From assembly GCF_000006405.1 (NCBI RefSeq), contig NW_003217015.1:765106-829105 (forward strand): a stretch of DNA of 64,000 nt, read 5' to 3'. This document shows, in pieces, positions 23,001-32,796 of this stretch. Every line of letters begins with the position of its first letter. Position 1 is the first letter of the stretch. The notes beneath the pieces were generated by a model. That model ran no database searches, had not been told where the DNA came from, and was given only the letters and a program-made list of their open reading frames with translations. This stretch comes from Perkinsus marinus ATCC 50983. Taxonomy: Eukaryota; Perkinsozoa; Perkinsida; Perkinsidae. Made by a program: the position numbers and the translations under genes.

Positions 23001-23044
23001 GGGGGTCCAGGCGAGCCCCTCCCTCGCAGTACCGATGTTTCCAT
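20036..23044 (-). CDS. WDTC1: WDTC1/adipose-like WD40 plus TPR protein
   Basis: WDTC1-type proteins are CUL4-DDB1 substrate receptors linked to chromatin and lipid control in animals. Minus-strand pieces follow the WDTC1 order. WD repeats come first: KLEGHRGCVNSVLWSEDG (about 22870-22815), MISGSDDKDVRIW (about 22730-22690), TGHSHNIFCATFVPG (about 22600-22555), VTCAGDGELRDIDVETA (about 22495-22445), VVRTFDMRMIRSALEADV (about 21840-21785) and LSGLWWSKDGNSLLLNYRG (about 21650-21595). TPR helices follow: IRGRIDRANSKRQHANDAF (about 20785-20730), YQTALVLYSEVLDLLRYN (about 20675-20620), ECAAITYSNMTACHIKL (about 20520-20470) and LLKAILRRARCKFELNDFNG (about 20370-20310). The C-terminus is a basic helix (LHEIRKLRHEIAVKERESR) ending at a TAG at 20036-20038. 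Animal WDTC1 has further WD repeats after the TPRs; I see none here. The likely ATG is at 23044. Intron limits are approximate. Confidence 0.8.
22095..22135. repeat. 41-bp palindrome (20-bp perfect arms, 1-nt centre)
   Basis: The left arm, 22095-22114 (CATGGTTGATAGTAATTGAC), is followed by one C and the exact reverse complement at 22116-22135. It lies between recognisable exons of the WDTC1-like gene, so it probably sits in an intron. No terminal repeats or ORF accompany it. Confidence 0.9.
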
Positions 23045-23146
23045 CACAATCAATAAAAGTACTACCGACGAGACTTAGTCATCATCACTACGGAAGGCTG
23101 ATTCGCCGTTCGCTGTCTTCCTATTATCTTTCCTAATCGTTCCCAA

Positions 23147-25294
23147 CTATGACTCCCTACTATAAACGCAAGATGGTGATTCACGAAAGAGAGGAACATC
23201 TCCTAGGTCTTTCATGCTCACATAGTCGGCGAGCCCGCCGGAACTTGGCAGCCATGGAGTGCCTATCGATACCCCCGACTCACCGCATCGACCAGCTGAA
23301 AGAATACATAGAGAGGGAGCGGCATGCTCGTCCAGCACAGAGGGACGTGTAAAGGCTGTGACTGCTAAGCGGTACTCTCGAACACGCGATGTTTGTTCGC
23401 CGATTGCAAGAGTTGAGAATGGAATGGTATGGGAATGTGCGCGCCCGCCCAATGTCAAGATTCTTGACTCAAAAAGGCCATCCTCGTCCATTCCCCTTAG
23501 CTCAGCTCCAGTGTAATGGTATTGAAAACAACTCTCACTGCGGCTGGGTACCGCGAGGAGGTCGATAGCCGAGTGAGGAGGACAGGTAAGCACCGTCGAG
23601 CACCATCCATAACCTATTGTGCCCATCCACAACCCTCGGGCCCCCATCGTTCGAGGATAACGACGTTTCCACATTGATAATTATACAGCGTCACTCAGGC
23701 TACACACATAATTACTGTTTCGACGGTACCTGGAAGCCCTCTTCCTTCACCTCAAACGCTGACTGTGAGCCCCCTTCTACCCCTAGTTCAAGCATCATGC
23801 TAGTTGGCATCAGGCTCCCCGTCTAGCAGTGAGCCCTCCCATCCTTCCCTGTGGCGCGTCGAGGACAGTCGGCAGATCCAAGCTGTATTCGTACACTCCT
23901 CTAGCTCCTCAGCTACTGTGGCCATGCAGATATGTCGAGACGCGGATGATCGAAGCACGCAACGCACGCGAGTGGCACTTCCTGGTTATCGGGGGTACAT
24001 CCCTGGCAAGGCCTCCGAGACAGTACGACTGCACAAGGCTGGCTGCCTGGCATCACATGCTAAGCCTTTCGCAGGTTTTTGGTTCACGATTCACCGAAGC
24101 TAATAATATAGCGTCGGATCAGCGAGTTTATGTTCCCAATGTACCGACGCAAGGGGATTATTCAGGTAAGGAGATTATGTGATATCCTCGTCATGGACCT
24201 GCTACTAACACTATTCTGTTGAGCCGCGTTGGTGGTTGACACTTCCAAGGTGGCTGAGCGGTGATGAAGTGTAACAGCTTGTGTGACTTCGAGAAGTTGG
24301 AAGAATGATGTTTATGTGTTATTGGGCCTTGTTGTTGCCTCAGCTGATGGTGATACATACGAGTCCAGAGAAGGCAAAAAGAGCTTCAAGCGAATAGTCC
24401 GTGGTAGCTTGTCGGGAAATGCGAATCTTACGAAGACTTCGAACATGTGAAAGATACTGATTTGAAGCATAGCATGAACTACGGAGAAGCCCGAGACACT
24501 GCCCAGCAACTCGGTCTGCATAGTGGGACTAACCTATTCAAAGACCACGCTGTAAGGGGTACTCTCATCTGTCGTATTTAGGAGGGTTTCCGATAATACT
24601 CGGCCCCCTAATTTGAGCATTTCCAGTTCCTCTAGGTCCCACCGGTTAGACAACGTTCATTCTCTTCCTTGGCCGTTCCAGGATACACCGGCGTCATTCC
24701 AGGGGTAGGTAGCCTCATGGAAGGAACGTCCCGAGGATAGTCGCCTCTTATATCCTCAGTTCAAGGCTGAGTCCCATGTCCCATGCTCGCGAGATGCATC
24801 AGAGGCCAACAAAGACCGTCGAGAGTATGGTGCCTCCACCTCTGTCCCCCCATCCTTTTCTCGTAGGCATCTGCGACAGTCCGGAGTGCGTCATACTATA
24901 TACGGCCGAGCCATCCCTAGCTACGCCGGGTGAGCTTGATGTTCTCTGTTGTGCTCGATATTCATCGTTATCAGGTTTATCCCGGGGCAAACGTCTGAGT
25001 CCGTTTTCGGCAAGACTTTCATGCGTAGTCACCGCAAAGCTTTGCACACACGTTCTTACCACATGTCACGTGATTCTGAGGCTCCTCCTAAACAGTACGT
25101 TCGCCTTTGAACACCACTACTAGCCTTGCGTCATAGTAACATAGCGAAAAGCTACACTGTTCGCAATAGGGGGATACTGATAACCGTGAATGCGACCAAA
25201 CTGTGTAAGCTGCAAATTCTCTGAATTGCTGGGCTTCGATCACTTCGAACACAACGGCTGAAGTTAAAACAGTGAAAAAAGTTCGTCGATGCAT
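23147..25294 (-). CDS. weak exons of a possible secreted protein
   Basis: An ATG at 25294 opens a 68-residue ORF with a signal-like start (MHRRTFFTVLTSAVVFEVIE, then AQ) and paired cysteines (YCEQCSFSLCYY). Downstream on the same strand are open Cys-containing pieces near 24075-23990 (GLACDARQPALCSR), 23940-23830 (EELEECTNTAWICR) and 23674-23147 (WCSTVLTCPPHSAIDLL, ELRGMDEDGLFESRILTLG). They could belong to one secreted Cys-rich protein, but I could not join them at convincing splice sites and I recognise no family. Short ORFs on the plus strand at 23829-24182 compete for the same DNA. Confidence 0.3.
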
Positions 25295-25376
25295 TGTCGA
25301 CGGTGGTACCAGAATTGTGTGGTTTATGTTCTAAAGGTCAACAGTATTGTTATCAGATGGTATTGCAGGCGCCTTT

Positions 25377-26988
25377 TTAGGCCATACAAATCTTCTTCTG
25401 GCCTTGTCTGATATACTCCTCTTTGCGAAGATTTCCCGCCCGGAAGGCTACGATCCCGACGGTGACCAGAACGACCTCGACCCAGTCTAACCAGGTCACA
25501 GTAGAAGGTCCAAGCACCGGCCAGCTAAACATGAAGCAATCCCAAGCACCTCTTCGCCAAGTCACTTACTCGATAGAGAATAGAATAGCCGAGGCCGGCG
25601 TGACAGCCTTAAGGCTGACGAATGCCAACAGTGCTGAGCCTCTTTGCACGAGGAAGAGCAACGCTGCGTTGTACAGGAGGTTCACGCAGATGTAACCGCT
25701 GTACCTGAGAGGAGCCGAGGATGCCGTATGGAGTCTCTACGGCTATCACGCACAGCTGCCAAGCATTAGGACAGCCTCCGACGAAACAGTAGCTGGCCTC
25801 ATGGAGATATTCGAACAACCCTAGGCCATGGGTTTTCCCTATGGCTGGGCCGATCGCTAGTAACTATCGCAGGGGTAGCAGCATAACGAGATGAGAGAGC
25901 GCCTACAGGGAGAAGCCAAACGACTTGGAAGACGGACACACAGCAGTTGACAACGAATACATCTAGCTTGCGTGGGCTTGACCTGAAAGGCCTGATGGCA
26001 AAAGTTCAGCTGACTCAGCTGCCTCACCGTTGGTCTGCTAGGAGTGGCTCACGAGCGGCTGACGTCTGCCATGCTACGAACGCTCGGAATACCTTCTCCT
26101 TGAGGACCTGTGATTGATATGTTATATTGTCCATGTGTGGCGTATCTTACGAAGGAGAGAGCGTTCCCGGAGGTGCTGAGGGCAATCAGAGCCGCCATGA
26201 AGGGGTCCGAATGGGAAGCACTAAAGTTGTGCATGGACATGCATACAGCGAGGAGAACCTCCAAAGGGTAGCATAGCTAGAGTGTCACACCGAAAGGGGG
26301 TTCTTACGATGAGGACTCCTATGAGCTCCAGGCTTATGTAGCGAGTTCCCAGAATAAGCAATGAGAAGATCACAGTAAATGGTACCTGCTAGGAGGCTGG
26401 AATGATCGAGGACCCGAGACTCTTACTATAGCCTGGTTCATCAGCGAATACATCACTCCACTGACATACGGCTGGCCAATGAAGCCCAGCAAGCCGCCGA
26501 TCGCTAAAGGAGAGGCAATATCGGTGATAGGAACTAGAGTAGCTTACCATCCCCTAGGCCGCCGAACATAAGCAAATTCCATTTCCCATGAACTGACCAT
26601 ACGAAATCTGCTTGCTCCTTTGGGGTCACTCTCAGAGCATACCGTCGGGTGAGGAATATCTAGTCAACAATACAGCAGAGGTTTGTTGCCCACTCGGAGT
26701 CGATACCGACTGATACTTACACTGCTCCAAACGATAACGTAAACAAGAGCGTTGAGAACAGCAGTGAAGAAGTCGTACTCACCCAGTGGGACCTGAGCTC
26801 AACGGTGAACCCGCGACTCTGTCGAGGACTCCTACAGCACGCATACGGCCCAAGAGGTTGTTGAAGGCCCCCAGGATAACCACAGCTGTCATCAACAACG
26901 GCACAACGTAGTCACAGCTCTCCGTATGTGGAAGGGCCGATGACTCCAGGTTGCTGTCTCCGTCGACCGAGGTAGAGGAATGGACCAT
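25377..26988 (-). CDS. CRT-like transporter (drug/metabolite transporter superfamily)
   Basis: Proteins of this family (Plasmodium CRT, plant CLTs) move peptides, glutathione or amino-acid-like solutes across vacuolar or plastid membranes. The ATG at 26988 starts a polar N-terminus, followed by helix 1 YVVPLLMTAVVILGAFNNLL (about 26910-26850), TAVLNALVYVIVWS (about 26765-26725), KWNLLMFGGLGD (about 26600-26565), GGLLGFIGQPYVSGVMYSLM with NQA (about 26500-26430), VPFTVIFSLLILGTRYISLE with LIGVLI (about 26385-26310), LDVFVVNCCVSVFQVVWLLP (about 25965-25905), VQRGSALLAFVSLKAVTPAS (about 25655-25595) and the last helix FMFSWPVLGPSTVTWLDWVE with VVLVTVGIVAF (about 25535-25445). It stops at 25377. 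The KW-LLGxxD, SGxxYxxxNQAxxP and RYxxxxxxGV patterns are those of CRT-like proteins. Exon joints between pieces are GT-AG but not all were resolved. Confidence 0.82.
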
Positions 26989-27321
26989 CGGGTGGGAAGG
27001 GCAATGAGCTAGCCTTGATAAGATCTACATAATAGTTGTTTATAACAACCTCTGACCTTACAGCACAACCCGAGAGTAAAGGAAGTATTCATTCATGCAG
27101 GGTGGTGTTCTTCAGACAAGTTCATAATGCTGATGACGTCATCTTTGACAGGGCTTGGCTTTGAAAATCTGAGACGGGAATAATTCGCCCCAGCAAAATC
27201 ACTGTTGACGAAGATGAATTTGTGGTGGCATTGCTAGGCCTCAAGCTCGTTGTTAGGGGAGCTTTCACAGAGAACACAGTGAACACAGCGAATTTCTATG
27301 GGAGGACATCCATGCTCAATA

Positions 27322-29060
27322 CCATAATGGTCGTGACAAGTCGTCACTATAGTCTACACGTGACAGTCTGTAGTCTACATTGTCGTCACTGACGACGACC
27401 TCTTCTAGGAAATTCAATGGCTCATCGCTACAACGATCCACCCTTGAGCATGGTACGAGTCTCACCAACGAAATGATGATGAAGAGCCGATCAATAGGGT
27501 TTAGATTCCCTCCAGTGTGGGAGGAGATTAACCTAATACCTTATATGCGTAGTCCCCGACTTACACATATGACCGCATCTTCGTTCACGCATTTATTGTA
27601 CAAGCTGAAGCGAACGCCTTCAGGGACGACTATGGTTGTATGGGGCTCGCAGAGTATTCTAGATAGTAAGGAATTCATCATGAAAATGAAGGTGGCGACA
27701 GATACCAACCTCGTATTCTCTCCCATAAGGCACTCGAGTTCGTCCACTGCACAGTGAATAACCGTTATGAAGACATCGCCGATACAATGGCGATCCTCGG
27801 GGAGCGAATATCCCTAATACCGATCCAAGAGAACTGAGAGACCCAAGGGGCACCTACCCCTTGGATTTGGACAAGATGTGGGATTAAGTCGACGAAGCCT
27901 CGCTTGTCCGGGAAGATAGGCACGGACGAGACGCCAACCCCGAGCTCGTATTCAGGTTGGCCCAGCTTCCTGGAACACATCACGCACAGGGAAGAATGCG
28001 ATATGGTATCTTACCTGGCCTCAAGGTCACGATAGGCGATTACTTTCACCTTCCCGAACTCAGCCGGTGGGTCGATGGTACGTATCTGAGTCAAGACCCC
28101 GCACTGAGGGCCCCGAAGGCATGATCAGTAGCCAGTATTACGTGGATCTGATTGCTCTTCCGAGTAGGGGCTGATCGCCTGAACTTCTTCCATCCTCGCG
28201 TTGAGAGAGCCGATGTGGTCGGCCGCTCCTTCTCCTCGATCACATCAGACGCTTCATAGTCTTGCTCGAGGCTTGGTGCCATAACAATAACTGGATCTAT
28301 GTGATGACCCCTTTACTGTCCTCCGTAACCCAAGGCAGCAGAAGAAAGGACACACAGCTCATGGTGACTGAGAATAGGATTCCACCTCCCCTGAAGGCAT
28401 CTATGGAATAAGAGTCAACATCTCGCTGTATAATTGACCCATCATCACCCACAGAACTGATCTCAGTAGTAGGCGCCCCGTAATCTCTGCTAGTGTCGCC
28501 ATATCAAAACCTGAGTTCCCGAACAGTTGGCCGACACCACACATAGGGGGGAAGTCAGTCCCAATCCATTGGTCCACGACAACAAAGAAATCAGCATTCC
28601 TCTCTCTGATGGCAATATGCAAAGGCGATCGGACCTAGAGGGCCTCAGCCGGGGCAGTTGACCTAGTCAACACCAACAGCCTCACCACAGAGTGTGTTGG
28701 CCTAGCGAATAATGATGAAAATCAGAACACCCAGGAGGGCACTAAGGGCCGTATGAATAGCAGCGGCAACAGCAGTCTTCCCTTGCTCGACTGCATTAAA
28801 GATCCTTGCTCGCGATCCCCACAGTAAGGCAGGCCGAGGACGGTAGTGAACATATATGGCAGAGGGCGGCCTCGACCCGGTCGGCCCCACCAACTCTATG
28901 CATGCCCAGTGGAAAAGTTTGGTCAGCGCTCGCCACAAGGTAGTTGGTACCAATGGCTCGGCGAACAGCAGGTATACAGATGACGGGCTCAGAAGTGGTT
29001 AGCAATGTAGGGATAGAACCATCATCGCCCTCCACTAGCTTGATGAGAGAGATACCATAA
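27322..29060 (-). CDS. unresolved multi-exon membrane protein
   Basis: Minus-strand open pieces follow one another with GT-AG ends. They include ISLIKLVEGDDGSIPTLLTT (about 29050-28990), AVAAAIHTALSALLGVLIFI (about 28770-28710, hydrophobic), SPLHIAIRERNADFFVVVDQ (about 28635-28575, ankyrin-like start), FRGGGILFSVTMSCVSFLLL (about 28390-28330, hydrophobic), a charged loop (LEQDYEASDVIEEKERPTT, about 28270-28215), AEFGKVKVIAYRDLEAR before a GT near 28016, YELGVGVSSVPIFPDKRGF (about 27950-27895), ILCEPHTTIVVPEGVRFSLY (about 27660-27600) and an acidic end (EEVVVSDDNVDYRLSRVDYS) stopping near 27322. The pattern suggests a membrane protein with cytosolic loops, but I recognise no family and cannot fix all the joints. 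Confidence 0.4.
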
Positions 29061-29064
29061 ACCC

Positions 29065-29627
29065 TCGAGGCTACAGCAACCTTGGTTCAGCCCACCGCCT
29101 TGTCGCAGGTCTTACAGTGCACCGTAAGGGAAACAGTGCAATAGGAATTATTCCAATAACTATGGGAGGCCCTATGATGCGTCGAGTAGAAACGCGAGAC
29201 ACCTACCAGCATTAACAGCATACTACTACAACACCACAACGGTCAGGGATGGGTTAGACATGTTCCATGCTAATAGGCTTGCGTACGGTTACCATACCAC
29301 TCCTTCGCCACTTCAGCCTACTATGAGGCCATATTAGCATAGAATGATGCATGCACTTTGAAATAATGATGGTTACAATTGTGAGGTAGCAGCAGCAGCT
29401 AAGACAAAAGGATACTGATGATAGTGTACTGCTTGGCAGTAGTGCTACTATACGACGAGATACTAAGCCTTGTGAACACCCTCAACTTGTCATACTATCC
29501 TTCATACTCTAATCGGCTACTACGACCACGTAGTGGCTATCTAGACTGATAATAATCTAACAAAAACTATCATCATCATCAGCAGACAAGCACTCACCTC
29601 TGTGAAGACATTCGCAAGCAACTTGTC
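29065..29627. other. intergenic, nothing recognised
   Basis: AT-richer sequence between two minus-strand genes. It holds short ACT/CTA-rich runs (about 29390-29530) and no ORF with a signature. It presumably carries the 5' region of one gene and the 3'UTR of the other. Confidence 0.4.
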
Positions 29628-32342
29628 TCAGAGGCGGATAATCGTCGAAGGATGAGCCGTCGTCATCTGTTGCGGCTGTGGGTGATGTAACCATACGGAC
29701 GATAGCAAACCAGGATTAGTGATGATTCTGCTGCCCACCAAGGGTGATGGAGGAACCGAAGGGCCTGCTGCCATCGGCCAAGACACAACCTGACAAGTGG
29801 TGCACTCTGCCATCGCTAACTTGCGACGGCTACCCACCGGCCTTGGGTTGGTCTGATGAGAGACTGCGTGGCTGCGTTGCTGCTGGGCCGCTCTATTGGT
29901 AGCACTCATGATCATCCGAGTGCCCATCACTGGACTAGCCGGCATAGCCCCTATCGCTCTGGTCGCCGGCTGGACCCTCACCGTGAAGGGCTGCGATACC
30001 GTCACGGATTGCTGTGGTTGATACGGAGCAGAGAAAAGGCTCGGTGTCAACGGAGGTAGGCCAAGTTGGAAAATCTGTCGATGGGCCACTGCTGGTGTCG
30101 GCGGTATGACCGGCGAGCCCATATATATAGCACGTTGGCTCGAGGCGTGATGCGATGTGGTAGTAGTTGCTGCCATCGAGGGGGTCGCTGTAACTGACAG
30201 GAAAGACGATGGGCTGAATTCCCTATGGCTATCAGCTTCACCTGGACCGCCATAAACGTATCTTCCAGTGTAGGGTCCGGTCATCGAGGCGCCCTGTACT
30301 ACAGTACTACGATTCGGCGGTGACGGCTGAGACCTCGTCACCACCACACGATGCCTCCCTTCAGCTTCCTCATGGCGAGGTGCAGTATCGACAACTGACT
30401 TGTCCGTTCGAGTAGTATCATATACCCGCATCGGCGTGCCAGGGAACCTCTGCGAGTCCGACAGAGTCCTGGGTTGCTGGTAGGCCACAGCTGCCGAGTG
30501 AGAGGTCGCCACCGGTGGTGGAGGGGCTTGGAAGGCTCCAGTGATCTTATTGCTGGGATCAAGCACTCCACCGTCCTCAGGGATGGTCGCAGCAGCTAAG
30601 GCCAGTTGGTTGGCCACACCACACTCCTCCATTTCCACGCCATCGAAGCCCGCCCAGGAGGGTATCTCCTCGCTGTACTTGTGGAGGAGGGAAGGCACTG
30701 ACACTCTGGTGACTATGAGCTCTTGGAAAAGTGGCAATAGGTCGTAAAGTGCCGTATCGTCTCGCTCGCTATACCACGGGTATATAAATATGCCATTCTC
30801 AGGTTGCAACATGAAGTTCTCCTTCACGTTATCGAGTATTATGCTTCTGTCCAGCTTCCGACCAAGCCTAGCCAAATCCTTGATGAAGATAGGCCCCCAA
30901 GGGAGGGCATGCTGACGATAGAGTCGGTGGTGCACGACCACACCTCGCAGGGTCTCCAGCTGGTCCACCACCCAATCGGCATAGTCCTGTGTCGCGGCTG
31001 TGAATACCACAATTTCATAACCCAAAGCGTTCAGGCCTGACAGGAACTCGACACACCCCGGTCTCATCTCAAAGCGGCCACCACTGCCGCCCTCCACCTC
31101 CGAGTAGTGAACCAAGGTCTCGTCAAGGTCAATGACAGCTGTATATCCCGACACACCACAATGCTGTGGGGGCAGTAAGGGTCTCATCCTAATGAGATGG
31201 GGTAGCATCGGGGGCAAAGGCTCGAAGTAAGCCGTGATGGCCGCCGCGACAGAAGCTCGGCTGTCAGAAGCCGTTGGCACCTTCTCATATCTCTCGTACA
31301 CCGGGCCTTCTACCGGACGGAACCTCAAGCTTTGGAGAAACTTACTTCGAATGTTGCTGAGGGAGTTCTTATGGGCCATATCGAGGACCTCTGTGACCAG
31401 AGCGGCGACCTGGCCCCCCAAGGAGTTCATAGCTGAGCTTGGCCGACGCCCTCGAGTGGTGGGTGCGCCAGACAGAGTTCGGCACACCTGTCTAAGGAGG
31501 TTCTCAGCCTCGCTGTTGTTCTGCGAGAGAGCGTTGGAATGGCCCGCCTTTCCCATTGCCCTGTAACGCTTGGCAAGGTAGAGGATGTTGAGGTCAAAGT
31601 TGACTATACTGTACGGGTTCGTCTCCAAGTCGCCGGGGAACTCTACTGCTTTCTGACATACGTAGTCGATGAGGAGAAGGACGTTCTCATGGACGTGCTG
31701 GAGTAGGGCTCGTAGACGAGCCTTCACCACCAGCGGGACTAGTTGGGCCCAGTCACTGGTCTGCGCTGTGACCGCACATACACCAGCACACACGGCCACG
31801 GCACACATCTCGAGGACCATAGCCATCTTAATTTGCCTCTTGAGGCGACCCTCGACCGAAGCCACAGAGGAGGAGTACTTGGCCATAGTGAGGCCAGCAT
31901 CGAGGGCAGCTGTATTGAAGTACTCCCGACAGAAGAAGGACACATGGGTGGCGTCACAGCGCACTCCGTCCAAGAGGTTGAAGGCCACGTGCTCCGCGCA
32001 GCTCAACTGTTGCAACATGATATTCAATAGCTTCTCGGCTCTCACAGGTGTCTTCTGGTAGATTGTCCCTTGAGTGTCACCACCAGGCCCACCAGTGTCA
32101 CCAGCCACCACGTCGACCCTAGAGCTGTCCTCCAGGGCACTACAATGCTTGCTATCAGTCATGAAGACAGTAGAGACATCGTTGCTGACCGAAGAGAGTC
32201 TTCTTGAGGGGACAGTACGAAGACGAGAAGTGGAGCCTCGGTGCATGGTGATGTTGGAGTCGGTGAACGAGCTTGTGCGTACGACCATGAGATGCCTCTT
32301 GTAGTGGTTGATTGGGTAGTAACCAAAGAACCCCTGACACAT
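29628..32342 (-). CDS. NIF/FCP1-type (CTD-like) phosphatase, long
   Basis: The 904-residue protein, in one exon, has a HAD-type Ser phosphatase domain of the NIF/SCP/Dullard family at about residues 390-560. The catalytic motif is YTAVIDLDETLVHYSE (DxDxT, near residue 405), followed by RPGCVEFLSGLNALGYEIVV, FTAATQDYADWVVDQLE, FIKDLARLGRKLDRSIILDN and NGIFIYPWYSERDDTALYDL. Both catalytic aspartates of DLDET and the motif IV pattern (LDN) are present, so the enzyme should be active. Residues 1-390 hold helical and low-complexity sequence, including a repeated Ala/Cys/Val-rich segment. The C-terminal 340 residues are Pro/Ser/Thr/Gln-rich and probably disordered. Known relatives act on RNA polymerase II tails or on nuclear-envelope lipin; which applies here cannot be told. 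The length is about three times that of SCP phosphatases. Confidence 0.93.
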   Translation of the reverse strand: MCQGFFGYYPINHYKRHLMVVRTSSFTDSNITMHRGSTSRLRTVPSRRLSSVSNDVSTVFMTDSKHCSALEDSSRVDVVAGDTGGPGGDTQGTIYQKTPVRAEKLLNIMLQQLSCAEHVAFNLLDGVRCDATHVSFFCREYFNTAALDAGLTMAKYSSSVASVEGRLKRQIKMAMVLEMCAVAVCAGVCAVTAQTSDWAQLVPLVVKARLRALLQHVHENVLLLIDYVCQKAVEFPGDLETNPYSIVNFDLNILYLAKRYRAMGKAGHSNALSQNNSEAENLLRQVCRTLSGAPTTRGRRPSSAMNSLGGQVAALVTEVLDMAHKNSLSNIRSKFLQSLRFRPVEGPVYERYEKVPTASDSRASVAAAITAYFEPLPPMLPHLIRMRPLLPPQHCGVSGYTAVIDLDETLVHYSEVEGGSGGRFEMRPGCVEFLSGLNALGYEIVVFTAATQDYADWVVDQLETLRGVVVHHRLYRQHALPWGPIFIKDLARLGRKLDRSIILDNVKENFMLQPENGIFIYPWYSERDDTALYDLLPLFQELIVTRVSVPSLLHKYSEEIPSWAGFDGVEMEECGVANQLALAAATIPEDGGVLDPSNKITGAFQAPPPPVATSHSAAVAYQQPRTLSDSQRFPGTPMRVYDTTRTDKSVVDTAPRHEEAEGRHRVVVTRSQPSPPNRSTVVQGASMTGPYTGRYVYGGPGEADSHREFSPSSFLSVTATPSMAATTTTSHHASSQRAIYMGSPVIPPTPAVAHRQIFQLGLPPLTPSLFSAPYQPQQSVTVSQPFTVRVQPATRAIGAMPASPVMGTRMIMSATNRAAQQQRSHAVSHQTNPRPVGSRRKLAMAECTTCQVVSWPMAAGPSVPPSPLVGSRIITNPGLLSSVWLHHPQPQQMTTAHPSTIIRL

Positions 32343-32344
32343 GC

Positions 32345-32795
32345 GTGCATTTCTAAGTTTCTATATCACTGAGCTGACGACGATGCCTAACCCGTGGACG
32401 CGACTATACCACACCTTCTACACTTCCGACAACTACCCCACCCCGAAGTTGGTATACTCTGACTGAACCCAGCAGCCTCCTAATATTGAAGAAAACGCGA
32501 AGCCACGGTAAGAGAAGTATGCAGAGTAACGATCACAAATCTAACATATTCCAGTTGAATCCATCTATGGCTTTACCGAACATTTCGAGTATACTTGAGG
32601 GCTGCTATCAAGGCCTACTCGGCGGACTCCTCGGAGGGCTTCGTGGAACTACTCACCGACGACTCGTCGACTGCCTTTGACGACGAGTATGGACCATCAA
32701 GTGCATTGGCCAAGAACTCGAATGTCACACGGTTCTTCCAACTACGGCAAAGAGGACCTGTCAAGAGACCGAAGCTTACACACATAGGCATTAGT
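32345..32795. other. intergenic between two minus-strand genes
   Basis: Small plus-strand ORFs at 32486-32680 and 32595-32816 have no signature and overlap each other in different frames. No RNA gene or repeat is seen. Confidence 0.4.
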
Positions 32796-32796
32796 T

